Below are positions 37,330 to 48,570 of a DNA stretch of 64,000 nucleotides, piece by piece. The stretch spans positions 42,575,158 through 42,639,157 of the forward strand of contig NC_089224.1 in the NCBI RefSeq assembly GCF_963924675.1, read 5' to 3'. The position numbers and the translations under genes are program-made. The stretch's first letter is position 1. Each line of letters opens with the position of its first letter. The notes below the pieces were generated by a model. It saw only the letters and a list, made by a program, of their open reading frames with translations. It was not told the DNA's origin and searched no databases. The DNA is from Phocoena phocoena. Its lineage: Eukaryota > Chordata > Mammalia > Artiodactyla > Phocoenidae.

Positions 37330-37440
37330 TTATGGGCACTAAATGAACCTTAACCTTATTTAAAATTTATATCAGATAATTCATGAAAAACCCTTAGCAC
37401 AATGTTTGGTCCACAATATTATCATTAAATGGTAGCTACT
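37330..37440 (+). repeat. MIR SINE 3' part
   Basis: 'gggcactaaatgaaccttaa', 'ttatatcagataattcatga' and 'cccttagcacaatgtttggt' with 'attaaatggtagctact' match the MIR 3' half in order. Confidence 0.55.
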
Positions 37441-38814
37441 TATTGTTAATTTGAATTGCTGATGTTTTTATTATTTCAGTTACAAAATCACTCTCTGCTG
37501 AAGTGAAATATGTAAACAATACCTAATATTCCACTAAAAGCATCAATATAGTAGCGTAATACAATGTACATTAGGAAAAAAGCATTCAAGAGCATCTGGT
37601 ATAATTCTGTCATTTTATACCTAAGGCAGCTAAGAATCAGAGTGATTTAGTGTGTTGACTAACATCCTTCACACATAGATCAAAATAGTTCCAAACAGGA
37701 CACTCTAAATGGAAGGCTAATGTGCAAGTATGCATACATTCATCTTTTGCTTTATTCTACCTAAGCCTGCAGAATGCTAGAGTCTGAAAGTTTTACTGGC
37801 TCTCCAGAGAGAGAATACTTGGTTTTCTGAGCGCTCTAGTTTGAGGAAGCGCCAACAATGTGTTTTCCTAAACATTCCCTCATTTACCCATGGTAAACAA
37901 CACCAACGGCACCATGGTTCTACCTTCATTCTGAACTCTCCAAACTGGCTGTTCTTAATGTCTGGGAACACAATCTGCTGCCATAGGTCCAGTAGAAGAG
38001 CAATTGCAGTCTCGAACCAAAACACAGAATTCCTGAAGTCCTTCAGATCCTAATTTTGCCCTGCTTATGTCCCTACTGCACCAGGTATAACTATATTCCC
38101 TGTGTCACAACAGTCTAAGGCAAAATCTAAACGTGAAAATAACTGCAAAATAGTATTTCTGACCCCAAGTGGAAACCCCCAAATATTTTAGAGAAACCTT
38201 AAGTCTCACCTATGGATTAATCTTCCAGGGTGCTTCTTAAAATTCATTTTCCTTCTCTCTTCCTGAAGCTGCTAACTTTTACTAGAAGCTCCACTTCCAC
38301 TGCTAGCACTCAGCAGAATTAAGTGTTACATCCACTGCCCACCAGCAGTTCCTGAACTAGTGTTCAGGAACACCAGTCTGCACTGAAGCTAGCAGGGTCT
38401 CTTGTGAGTACAAGTGCCCGCACCCCAAAAAGCAGGATAGCTGGTATCTTATGACTTCAAGATTCTTATACCAAACAGTTCATTAGTTGAAATAAATGAA
38501 ATTAGCAATTCCTGACCATTTATGTCCAATTACAGTTTGACCTAATAGCTTTACTGGCTCCTTACTGTGATTTCTCTCTGGTATTCAGAAATGAGTACAT
38601 GGAGGTTGGGCCAAAATACATTCTGAGTGAAGATCTGAGCTCAGAAATCACATCTCCCTCCAATTCTGACCCATTGTCTAAACTGCCTTCAGTCCCTTCC
38701 CTTAGGAATGATTCTTTCCCAGAACACTGCATGCTTCCTCATATGGGCCACCCCTATGCAATATCCTTGCACGTACTTAAATACAAATCTAATAACAGTT
38801 TAGAAATAAGATAG
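37441..38814. other. Unassigned DNA
   Basis: No repeat family was recognised. A minus-strand frame of 82 codons (37777-38025), rich in Trp and Phe, has no recognised domain or splice context. A small inverted repeat lies at 38348-38371. Confidence 0.4.
38348..38371. repeat. Perfect 10-bp inverted repeat, 4-bp loop
   Basis: gttcctgaac, tagt, gttcaggaac: the arms are exact reverse complements and could form a short hairpin. No T run or other terminator or regulatory context accompanies it. Confidence 0.9.
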
Positions 38815-39281
38815 GAATGAAACTGGGTCATTTGTAGAGATGTGGATGGACCTAGAGTCTGTCATACAGAGTGAAGTATGCCAGAAAGAGAAAAACAAAT
38901 ACCGTATGCTAACGCATATATGTGGAATCTAGAAAAATGGTACAGATGAACCTATTTGTAGGGCAGGAATAGAGACATAGATGTAGAGAACGGACAAGTA
39001 GAAACAGTGGGGGATGGGGAGGATGGGATGAATTGGGAGATTAGGTTTGACATAAATACACTACCATGTGTAAAATAGATAGCTAGTGGGAACCTGCTGT
39101 ATAACACAGGGAGCTCAGCTCGGTGCTCTGTGACTACCTAGATTGGTGGGATGGGGCAGGGGTGGGAGGGAGGTCCATGAGGGAGGGGATATAGGTATAT
39201 ACAGAGCTGATTCACTTCACTGTACAGCAGAAACTAACATAACATTGTAAAGCAATTTTACTCCGATAAAAAAATGAAAAA
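38815..39281 (+). mobile_element. LINE-1 3' end (cetartiodactyl type), 5'-truncated
   Basis: It starts in late ORF2 ('gaatgaaactgggtcatttg', 'gagatgtggatggacctaga'), continues through a GC-rich 3'UTR ('gggaggggatataggtatat', 'gctgattcacttcactgtac', 'agcagaaactaacataacat') and ends 'caattttactccgataaaaa'. The weak terminal A run suggests age. No clear target duplication. Confidence 0.92.
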
Positions 39282-39569
39282 GCTTTGTCTTTTGCTACAC
39301 ATAGGATATCTGTGATGGGTTATTGCACATCATGGCAGTGGTTAAGCCACTCGATGAAGAAGTCAGAATTCAGACATAAGATATTATTCTCCACAACATT
39401 ATCAATGCTAACATCATCAAAGAAATATTAACATCATAGAGAATCGTTTGCATATGCCCCACGTATTTAAATCTGAATTCCTTGTCTTACAGATGAAACT
39501 CAACTCATGTCTCTCTATTCTGTCTGACTCCTCTAAGGCCTTCTGCATTTTTTTTTCTTCTCTTCCCTG

Positions 39570-39795
39570 GTGTCACTGGCACCTCCCAGTTTAGTAAACC
39601 AGTGAATTTAATTAATGATCTTCTCACTCTTCCTTCCAGATCATTAACAAAGGCATTAAATAGAAACCACCCTAACATCTATCCCTGCATCTTCTCTCTG
39701 GTGGCCTCCTCCCAACAGTACACACTGCTGTACATTATCACCATTAATTTAAAATTCTTTAGCCAAAAGTAGTCACAGCTGGGCCCACTGGTGTG
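39570..39795 (-). mobile_element. Possible L3/CR1 LINE relic, antisense
   Basis: 'cttccagatcattaacaaag' and 'gcattaaatagaaaccaccc' followed by 'ctctggtggcctcctcccaa' resemble the reverse complement of the RT C-terminal region of CR1/L3 LINEs, the oldest LINE layer in mammals. Highly decayed. Confidence 0.4.
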
Positions 39796-40708
39796 CATTT
39801 ACTTAAGCACACAGTAAACGCATCAGTAAATTTCCATCATTTTGTTCTATCATCCTACAATGAAGTATGAAACTGGAGAAAATATGTCTTGTATTTAAGA
39901 ACTATACATAAATTACAAATCAATAGTCTCATTAATAGAAACCTAAAAAAAAATACGGGAAAAAGTCTCTCTCCTAGTCATCCTCTCCTTATTTGTAAAA
40001 TCTTAAACTGAAACTTGTTTTTCCTCTCTCCTCAGTACCCTGGTACTAGCATGCCCTCATATTTTCCCTCTCAAAATTCAGCCCTGGGAAAAGATTTTGA
40101 AAACTTATTTAGTCATTCAACAAATTTTACACCTTTTAAAATGTGCCTAGCACTGTTATAGGCACTGGACATACAAAAATGATCAAGGGTCAAAATACCT
40201 ATAGCAAAAGAACTTATGCTCTAGAAATAAAATTAACTGGTAAATAGATAAATATATAATATATCAGATCTTGATAAGTGCTATGTAGAAAACTAAAGCA
40301 GGTTAAGAAGTAAATGGAGCGTTAGGTTACGGAGGGGAACTGTTATCAGATATTTGGTGAAAGGGTCTTCACTGATATGGAGGCATTTGAGCAGGGTGCC
40401 AAGGAACTGAGGGAATAAGCCACATGTTCACTGAGGAAAGAGCATTCCAGGCTGGGAGAAAAGCAAGTAGCAAGGCCGTGAGTCAGAGCATAGCTGGGGT
40501 TCAAGGAGGAGTAAGGAGACCAATGCAGTAGGAGAGCAATGATCCAGCAGATGTGTGGCAGTAGAGTCAGAGGGTTTAACAGGAAGTCAGATGCTGCAGA
40601 ATTTTCTAAACCTTGTTAGGATTTACGGTTTTATCCATATTGAGATAGAAATCCATTTTTAGTAAAGGAATAATATGTGACTTGAAATGTACAAAGAATA
40701 CTCTTCAT

Positions 40709-40880
40709 CAGTGTTTCTATGACTGTCATATATAGAAGAACCACCCTGGTATCATGTTAATATAAGGATTCTGATTCTGATTCAGTGGGTCTGAGTGGAG
40801 CCTGAACTTCTGCATTTCTGACAGGCTCCCCAGTCATACTGATATTGCTGGTAAGTAGACCATACCTTGCATAGCAAAGA
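40709..40880 (+). mobile_element. MER5A-like hAT-Charlie element
   Basis: Starts 'cagtgtttctatgactgtca'. Its centre reads 'ttctgattcagtgggtctga' and 'gtggagcctgaacttctgca', as in sense MER5A, followed by 'tgatattgctggtaagtaga'. The right end is decayed. Inserted in the L2. Confidence 0.8.
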
Positions 40881-40887
40881 TCTACAT

Positions 40888-41070
40888 CACAGGCTCTCAA
40901 GGGATGGTCCCCAAACCATCCGCAGACACATCACCCAGGAACTTGTTAGAAGTAAAAATTCTGTGGCTCTACTTACTGAATCACAAGCTCTAGAAGTGGA
41001 GTCCCTAAATCTATATTTTAACAAGACTTTCAGGTGATTCTGATTCATAGTGAAGTTTGAGAGCCACAAT
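40888..41070 (-). mobile_element. MER5A-like hAT-Charlie element, antisense
   Basis: Starts 'cacaggctctcaagggatgg', with 'cacccaggaacttgttagaa', 'cttactgaatcacaagctct', 'tttcaggtgattctgattca' and an end 'gtttgagagccaca': MER5A read backwards. It lies 7 bp from the previous copy. Confidence 0.85.
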
Positions 41071-41690
41071 TCAATGATATATTAAAAATGATAGATTATG
41101 AATACACTATAGGGTAGCAAGGGTGGAAGCAAGGAGAACAATCGGGAACTATTGGGATAGGATGAGACAATAGTAGCCTGAGCCAGGATGTTTGGTGGAT
41201 GTAATCAGAAGAATTTGAAATGTGGATATATTTTGAAGGTACAGCCAATAGGATAGGTGGAGTACAAGAGACTGAAAGAAATTAAGGGTGACTCTAAGAC
41301 TATTGTTTCAATAATTGGAACAGTGGAGTTGCCACTTACAGACTAAAAAGATGAAGATGGAATGGATCCACGCCAGGAGAGAGTCAGGAATGTGGTCTGG
41401 ACCTCTTAAGTTTGAGATACATACAGTCATATGCAAGTTGAGATGATGAGCAGGTACAGGAGATACAATTCTAGAGGTCAGGGGACAAGCGTAGGCAAGA
41501 GATATGAAACTGACAATTTTATTTGGGAGTTGATGGCATTATAGCCATGAAAATGAATGAGATGACCTAGGTAGTTGATGCAAAAAGAAAAAAGGCCCAA
41601 TTTTAGAGGTCTGGGAGATACGGAGCAACCAGGCAAAGGCGGCTCAGAAGGAGCAATCTACAAATTAGGAGAAACCAAGAAAGATAAATG

Positions 41691-42309
41691 AGGATGATAG
41701 TGCCTAAACTGGGAGTTGTTCCACTCTGAAAAGTACAAAAGGTTTTTGACCAAGGCAATGTTTCTCAGACTGTGCATTGCAGATGAAGAGGTCTGAGGCT
41801 CAGGCCATAGGACAGAGGTCCTGAAGTGATTATCACATAGGTCACTGCATGACTACAGTCAGCACTATGCTTTGTTTTGATAACGTTTTAGATGTTATAT
41901 TTAAACATGAGGAAGAAGATGAGACACATTTCTCCACTGTTCATAAATTAGATCATCCATTCAGAAGGACTTCCAGTCCAAGGCATCCTCCTTTTAATGT
42001 ACTAATTAAGAATTTAATGGTAGAATACACCAGGCCCAATGGGCTCATCACTGATATCTACTTATGCAGATTCACCATATGTACCCTGCCCCCTTTTTAC
42101 ACGTCCTTCATCATGGGTCAACCATGTGTGCTCTCTGTAGTAATAGACACTCAATAAATACATTTTTAATATTAAATAAATTAATTAAAGAGCAAGTCCA
42201 CTGAACTATTTGTGTCGTAGGAATAATGTTTTTATAATATTAGTTGTTTGATTTCATAAAGTTATTTAATTGATATTAGAAAAATACTTTAAAGTAATAA
42301 AGTATTTTC
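41691..42309. other. Unassigned DNA
   Basis: Nothing firmly recognised. 'gacactcaataaatac' near 42150 could be a trace of an L2 or MIR 3' end. Confidence 0.4.
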
Positions 42310-42490
42310 CCATATATTGTCACATTTAACCCTCAAACACCCCTGTGATAAAGGCCAGGCACATAACATTATCACTACCTTATAGCTGAGAAAAATAAGT
42401 TTCAAGGTCAGACATGTAGTTAATGAAAAAACTAAGGCTGCGATCTAGGGTCCCTCAGGTCCTGGGCCAGGACGCTCCCCATCATAATCT
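42310..42490 (-). repeat. MIR SINE, antisense
   Basis: 'tttaaccctcaaacacccct', 'cattatcactaccttatagc', 'tgagaaaaataagtttcaag' and, further on, 'ctgcgatctagggtccctca' follow reverse-complement MIR order over nearly its full length. Confidence 0.72.
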
Positions 42491-44282
42491 ACTGTTTCAT
42501 ATATTTTCCGTACACAAATGGGAAAACGAAAGCCCAAGTCTGATTTTCTCCTAAAGTATCAACAAATATGATTTCAAATCTGTTCTTATTTTACAGCATC
42601 ATTTTTTCACCAAATGAATGTGATACAATTTACATTATTGGTAGCTAGAAACAAATTTAAGAAATAAGATACAACTGTGCTTTCAATATATATGTATATG
42701 ATTATATCAGTATGGGGGAACAGTTCTAGCCAATTTGCAACCTCATAGGGGTGTTTTAAAAATTAATTTGAATTAATTAGGTGAGTTATTTAGAGGTAAA
42801 AAGCATTATAAAAGTGCTAGGCTTTGTTATCATTTCCCTTTAAGATGAGTTTTGAGTTAAAAGGCAATCATGGTCAGTAGAACATTTCTGAAAACAATTC
42901 ACTCTACAGATACACGCATTTCAGATTTGTCCTTAAAGATTTTAAGTAGTGATCTCTGTGGTTTGATCAAATACAGTAAAAGGAAAAACATTTGATATGA
43001 TAAAATATTATAGATGACAGTTTTATATTGTCAAAGGATGTATTTGCATGTTATTTGTTTCATCATTCTTCTCCACTTCCAACATGCAAACATTTCATTC
43101 ATATTATTATTCTCAGTATTAATTTGTTCATAATATACCAAAAATGTCACTTGACAAAATCCCTATCTGCAAGAGAAACAGAAAATATATTTACCACATT
43201 AGGTGGCGTTTAAAATGTTTGTATTTTTCTTGAATGTGGTTTTGTTAAAATAGCTTTCATTTTAAAATGTCAAAACTTATCAAAAAACATTTAGCATGAC
43301 TGCAGATATTTCACCTAGAGATAAGGAAAGCTGCTTTTATGTAACACATTTCTTAATGCATGTTGTTACCAGTTAAGGCAATTCTATATAAATATTTCCA
43401 CATTTCTTCTTTCCTTTGGCTAAATTTGTTTTCAAATCTACATGCCTTACTTATCTGTGAGAATTCATTTTAAACATGTATAAGAAGAAAAAGAGATCAA
43501 TGTTAGTGGCTGTCAGATATTTACAATGGCAAATTTTGAGGTAAAGTTTTATTAATATTAGGGCTCTAAAAGAATATTCAATAATTTCAAATATAAAGTA
43601 TAAAAATCTAATCCCATACATAACTGATATGGAAGGCATAATGAATTTCATCGAATACAGTAAATTAAACTAGAATCAAGAACTTTCTTGGGCAAAGAAG
43701 AGTTCTGCATTTCTCTGATGTCAGAATCTTCGGTTTAGTCCACCAACTCAACATGCTATTTGAGAAACTAATCAATGGTGAGTTAATTTGTTTAATAGAT
43801 TTTGAATAAATGGTTTGCTGACTGATATCCTCCACCTCTGACTACTTCTAAAAGGCAGAGCAGTTTTTGTGGAATATTAAATGTATTGTCTACTTTCCTT
43901 CTTTAAAAAAAAAAAGCTTTAATAGGATATTTCTGGAAAAGGCAATGGAAGTGTTTCTTTATAGAGATCAAATCAGTTCCTAAATTGAGACAATTATCTG
44001 GCACTCCTTACACGTGTATATATTTTTTAATCAATTCATTCCTTACCTTCCACAATATTTAAAATCATTGCTCACCATTGCTTGACTGGTTTTTCTACAA
44101 CAAAGCAAAGCTCAAAAACTGAAAATCTTGCTCACGTGTATTAGTTTCCATTAATTGCTATTAAAAAGTTAAGGAAATACAGTATGAAGGTTTGCAAATA
44201 AATGTCACTCTAAGGGAGAGAATTAACTGATGTGGAAATGGATCATTTTGCTTCCAGCCCACCCTTTTTGTTTTTTTTAACC
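42491..44282. other. Unassigned AT-rich DNA
   Basis: About 1.8 kb; no repeat family, exon or motif cluster was recognised. Confidence 0.42.
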
Positions 44283-44550
44283 TTCCATGTATAGGAAGCA
44301 CCAGGCAATGGAAAGACTGCAAACAGATTGTGGAATCATTCAACCCAATAATCAAAATTGAGCTCTACCTCTTACTGATTTTGTAACTGAATATTAACTC
44401 TTAGAGCTTCCGTTTCTAGATTTTTAAAGGACAATAATCAAACTCACCTTACAAAGTTGATTTGAAGAATATGTGCAAAGGTCTTGCTAAAGTACAACAC
44501 TAAGTAAGCACTTAGCATACAATAGCCATTACTCTTATTATTATCCTCTT
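44283..44550 (+). repeat. MIR SINE
   Basis: 'acctcttactgattttgtaa', 'agagcttccgtttctagatt', 'aaggacaataatcaaactca', 'ccttacaaagttgatttgaa' and 'taagtaagcacttagcatac' keep the MIR order through its 3' end, with an unusually long 5' part. Confidence 0.78.
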
Positions 44551-45439
44551 GAAACGGGAAGTGATAGCAACTCAAGGTTCACTTAACCTGAAAGCACCCA
44601 AATTCTTCTCAGTCATGCCATTTACCATGGGCATCACTGATAATTGAATTGAATATAAATATACAAGTTTCAGACACTAGTGAATAGTTGAGCAGGAACA
44701 GGGAATTACTGTAAATGAACCAAGCAAGTGCTTAACAGGAAATACATCTACTATTTCCTATAATGTCAGCCTGCTTCAAATAGATCACAGAATTATTTAA
44801 CTTCTGGATGAGTCATTATTCAACACCTCTTATCTTGATTAATGTATTTATTTATAAGTTCAATGCAGTAGTTGTTGGCATGAGCCCATAGAGAAGTTTA
44901 AACATCTTCATTTAACGTTCTTAAATTTAAATTTAAACGTTCTTAAATTTTGCCTGGTTCTCTGTGAGACAACTGAAGTTTCAGCATCATGTATCCCTTG
45001 CCACATGTAACATCTAAAATATTTAATATGTAGGTAATTTTATTTTTTATTCATTTATATCTCCTATATTTTTCAGAAACAGGATTTACGGTAGCAAAAC
45101 GAGGTTGCATTTTCAGCATCTTGCTTCACTTAATGCATTTAATGAAGTAACTGGGTCCCTACCAGTTAAAGATGAAGTCATTCACGTCTCATCCATCTCG
45201 CAGAAGCTTCATACAGCATGGTGACTCTAACATCTTTATCTTTCCTGAGACTTTTTTTTTTTTGGTATGCTCCAAACCTATTTCCAGCTTCCAATGGAAA
45301 AAATCAACCAGGATGAATTCCAAGTATTTCCAGCCAAATGTCCAAAAGTTAACTCCTTGCATTTACCCTAACAATTCCTCTTTCTGACTTTTCTTTGTCA
45401 AGTAATAATACCACTGTTTAACCAATCACTCTAGTCAGA
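44551..45439. other. Unassigned DNA
   Basis: It contains a short direct duplication at 44912-44951, where aacgttcttaaattt occurs twice about 22 bp apart. Otherwise nothing recognised. Confidence 0.45.
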
Positions 45440-45640
45440 CCTGCTATGTGTGACTCTTTCCTCTTCATCTAATAGTCACTGTATCAGATCATTTCTATAT
45501 CCTATCATGGGTATCTGTTAATATACCCAGAATCTATCCCATTCTTTGGCCTTAGAGCAGGCCCTAAATATCTCTTACCTAAATTATTTCAAGTTCCTCT
45601 AATTTAATCTGTCTTTCTTCTAATCATCGTTTCAAATTGG
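45440..45640 (+). mobile_element. LINE-2 fragment, sense
   Basis: 'ctttggccttagagcaggcc', 'ctaaatatctcttacctaaa' and 'ttatttcaagttcctctaat' track the L2 ORF2 C-terminal region, where L2s encode a 'SRLDYCNSLL'-like motif. No frame is open. Confidence 0.5.
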
Positions 45641-45664
45641 GTACAATAAATATCTCTCTACTGT

Positions 45665-45772
45665 GGCTCTGAATACATACTTAGAACAGTGTTTCCCAAC
45701 GTGAATTTTGAGTTCTAGTTCTAGATGTTACTAATGAGTCTCACATGAAAGGCAAGTTTTGTGGCCAGATAA
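45665..45772. mobile_element. Possible short DNA transposon fragment
   Basis: 'acagtgtttcccaacgtgaa', 'ttctagatgttactaatgag' and 'caagttttgtggccagataa' resemble a MER-type hAT fragment. It is cut off by the L1 insertion that follows. Confidence 0.35.
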
Positions 45773-45774
45773 AT

Positions 45775-46985
45775 TTAGAAAGACCCTTTCCAAAATACAC
45801 AAACAGCTCATACAGCTTAATATCAAAAAAACAAACAATCCTATAAAAAAATGGGCAGAAGACCTAAATAGACATTTCTCCAAAGAAGACACAGAGATAG
45901 CCAACAAGCACATGAAAAGATGCTCAATATTGCTAATTATTAAAGAAATGCAATTCAAATCTACAATGAAGTATCACCTCTCACCAGTCAGAATAGCCAT
46001 CATTAACAAGTCTACAATTAAAAAATGGTGGAGAGGGTGTGGAGAAAAAGGAACCCTCCTACACTGTTGGTGGGAATGTAAATTGGTGCAGCCACTATGG
46101 AAAATAGTATGGAGGTTCCTCACAAAAACTAGAGTTACCATATGATCCTGCAATCCCACTCCTGGGCATATATCTGGAGAAAACTCTAATTTGAAAAGAT
46201 ACATACACCCCAATGTTCATAGCAGCACTATTTACAATAGCCAAGACATGGAAGCAACCTAAATGTCCATGGACAGATGAATGGATAAAGAAGATGTGGT
46301 ATATATAGAAAATGGAATGCTACTCAACCATAAAAAAAGAAGGAGGGCTTCCCTGGTGGCGCAGTGGTTGAGAGTCCGCCTGCCGATGCAGGGGACACGG
46401 GTTCGTGCCCCGGTCTGGGAGGATCCCGCATGCCGCGGAGCGGCTGGGCCCGTGGGCCATGGCCGCTGAGCCTGCGCGTCCGGAGCCTGTCCTCCGCAGC
46501 GGGAGAGGCCACAGCAGTGAGAGGCCCGCGTAACACATAAAAAAAAAAAAAAGAAGGAAATAATGCCATTTGTAGCAACATGTATGGACCCAGAGGTTAT
46601 CATACTAAATGAAGTCAGAGAAAGACAAATATCATATGATATCACATATATGGAATCTAAAAATAATGATTCAAATGAATTATTTACAAAAAAGAAATAG
46701 GCTCAAACGTAGAAAAGAAACTTATGGTTACCAAAGGGGATGGGAGGACAAGGAGGGGAGATCAATGAGGAATTTGGGATTAACATATACACACTACTAT
46801 ATAAAAAACAGGTAAGCAACAAGAACCTACTGTTTAGCACAGGGACCCGTACTCAATATCTTGTAATAATCTATAATGTAAAAGAATCTGAAATATATAT
46901 AACTGAATCACTTTGCTGTACACTTGAAGCTAACACAATATTGTAAATTAACTATACTTCAATACTTTTTTTTTTAATTTTAAAA
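45775..46985 (+). mobile_element. LINE-1 3' end, 5'-truncated, host to a CHR SINE
   Basis: It begins late in ORF2 ('atgggcagaagacctaaata', 'cacatgaaaagatgctcaat', 'gtatcacctctcaccagtca', 'tacactgttggtgggaatgt'), runs through the ORF2 end ('ggacagatgaatggataaag') and, after the SINE, through the 3'UTR ('taccaaaggggatgggagga', 'cactttgctgtacacttgaa') to 'attgtaaattaactatactt' and an impure A/T tail. The frame 45759-46145 is still open for 128 codons, so the copy is not very old. Confidence 0.93.
46345..46545 (+). mobile_element. CHR-type SINE, short form, nested in L1
   Basis: Head 'gggcttccctggtggcgcag', box B 'gggttcgtgccc', end 'gaggcccgcgtaacacat' with an A tail. The L1 sequence aaaaaaagaagga is duplicated at 46332-46344 and 46546-46558, so the SINE jumped into an existing L1. 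The 3' terminus reads gtaacacat in place of the usual gtaccgc. Minus-strand ORFs of 72-128 codons are repeat artefacts. Confidence 0.96.
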
Positions 46986-47047
46986 AGGGGCTTCTGTATT
47001 GTTAGGTTTGCCATGGCATTTAACAGGCTGATGTGAATCTTCAGGTA

Positions 47048-47414
47048 ATTTTAATTTTATTTTAATTTATTTATTTTTGGCTGCATTGGGTCTTCATTGC
47101 TGCGCATGGGCTTCCTCTAGCTGAGGCGAGTGGGGGCTACTCTTTGTTGCGGTGCTGGGCTTCTCACTGCAGTGGCTTCTCTTGTTGCGGAGCATGGGCT
47201 CTAGGCACGCGGGCTCAGTAGTTGCAGTGCACAAGCTCCAGGGCACGTGGGCTTCAGTAGTTGTGGCTCACGGGCTCTAGAACGCAGGCTCAGCAGTTGT
47301 GGCACATGGGCTTAACTGCTCCGTGGCACGTGGGATCTTCCCTGAACAGGGCTTGAACCCATGTCCCCTGCATTGGCAGGCGGATTCTTAACAACTGCGC
47401 CACCAGGGAAGCCT
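47048..47414 (-). mobile_element. CHR-type SINE, long form
   Basis: Reverse complement of a long CHR SINE: an AT tail at 47048-47078, 'tttggctgcattgggtcttc', repeated 'agtagttgtggctcacgggc' motifs, and head 'ctgcgccaccagggaagcc'. No convincing target duplication. Its head abuts the alternating TG tract at 47421. Confidence 0.94.
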
Positions 47415-47419
47415 ATAGC

Positions 47420-47420
<1 letters not shown>

Positions 47421-47465
<45 letters not shown>

Positions 47466-47480
47466 ACGCACACGTGTGTA
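47421..47480. repeat. (TG)20 plus alternating purine-pyrimidine tract, 60 bp
   Basis: Forty bases of pure TG followed by tgcgcacgcacacgtgtgta give 60 bp of uninterrupted pyrimidine-purine alternation, including CG steps. Such tracts favour Z-DNA under negative supercoiling. Confidence 0.97.
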
Positions 47481-48369
47481 GTTTGGGGATGGCAGATTCA
47501 CAAGCTTAATACTCAATGAAACATACTTTTGAAATTTTTGAAAAATATAGCCTTAGACCATACTAATTATATATCATGTTGGCTCTGACATGGAGTTTTT
47601 ATTTTTTGCCTTCATCTCTTCATTGTAACATGTTATTCCTAAATTGGCTTTTCAATCCTTAGGCTGAGAGTAAGGCCTGCACAGGGTTTCTCTTTCTAAA
47701 GTTCTAAGAAAGTGACCTTCCTTAGAAGCAAAAGGAAAAATTAAATTAATCTCACCTGAATCATGGGGGGAGGATTTAAATAAAGAATATTGGTATCTAA
47801 AAAGAAATTATAGAAATATTCTCTTAAAATATAAGTATACTTAAAAATATAAACATATAAAACACATAAACGTAAACCAGACACAGAAAACAGAAACACA
47901 GTCATAAATACTGAGAAACAGAAGGTGGCTGTCAGAGGGGAGGAGGGTGAGGGCATAAATGAAATAGATGAGGGAAAAATTTTTTTTAAGAAAAAAAAAT
48001 TTTTCTTTTACAGATCTCACTTGAAAAACTAAATGGGAAATGTAAAACTTAAATGATTAAGAACCACTGTCTACTGAAGATCAACAAAAATGAATATGAA
48101 AAATGTCACCCTACTGATACTAAAGTGGCAGTCAATGTGAAAAAGAGAATTGAATTCAATTTACAAGTATGTGATCTATGTATAGCATGTTAGCAATTGA
48201 TTTCAAGTATTAAGTGAGGCTGTCTAAAATGTAAATCACAAAGATTTCCCCAGCTTTTCTTAAGTTTCCCCCTCATGTTATTGAAACATCTATTTTGTGA
48301 GCACTAAAATGGAAAGTCGATGAAGTCTGTGATCCACTAGCAACTCCACAAAGACTCTGCAGTAATGGG
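47481..48369. other. Unassigned AT-rich DNA
   Basis: No recognised elements; a few A/T homopolymer runs near 47979-48000. Confidence 0.45.
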
Positions 48370-48570
48370 AAAATGCCAAGCCTCTATGGCCACAGAGATG
48401 TAGGTTTAAATACCTGTTGTGCCATTTCTCAAATCAGTGGACCTCTAAGTTCAGTTTTCCTTAGTACTAAGGAGAAGTAATACTAATTTTACCTGAGCTT
48501 AAACAAGGCAATGAATGAGAAACACCCCAGCACAGTCATTGGCACATAACAGAGGCTCAAAGTGTTCTTT
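48370..48570 (+). repeat. MIR SINE
   Basis: 'agatgtaggtttaaatacct', 'gttgtgccatttctcaaatc', 'tcagttttccttagtactaa' and 'agcacagtcattggcacata' appear in MIR order; nearly full length. Confidence 0.8.

Larger units (their letters stand above)
40112..41690 (-). mobile_element. LINE-2 (L2), antisense, interrupted by two MER5A-type elements
   Basis: It starts like the reverse complement of the L2 3' end ('gtgcctagcactgttatagg', 'cactggacatacaaaaatga') and continues through the antisense 3'UTR and RT region: 'gagcattccaggctgggaga', 'gcaagtagcaaggccgtgag', 'gatatattttgaaggtacag' and 'ctcttaagtttgagatacat'. The L2 alignment is broken at about 40707 and resumes at about 41072; the gap holds two DNA transposons. 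At roughly 1.2 kb of L2 this is a long copy for so old a family. Confidence 0.78.

Noticed and set aside
37777..38025. 82-codon minus-strand ORF with many Trp/Phe/Cys
   Set aside because: No domain, splice sites or homolog recognised, and an overlapping plus-strand ORF of similar length exists. Kept only as unassigned sequence.
45759..46145. 128-codon plus-strand ORF as a possible gene
   Set aside because: Its content is the C-terminal part of L1 ORF2 from a 5'-truncated copy.
46259..46645. 128-codon minus-strand ORF and overlapping frames
   Set aside because: They translate the antisense of a CHR SINE inside an L1. The same peptide pattern (GLSLLWPLPL..., CHQG) recurs at 28318, 29737 and 60967, as expected of the repeat.
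47041..47085. TTTTA-rich stretch as a terminator or origin
   Set aside because: It is the reverse complement of the SINE's A-rich tail.
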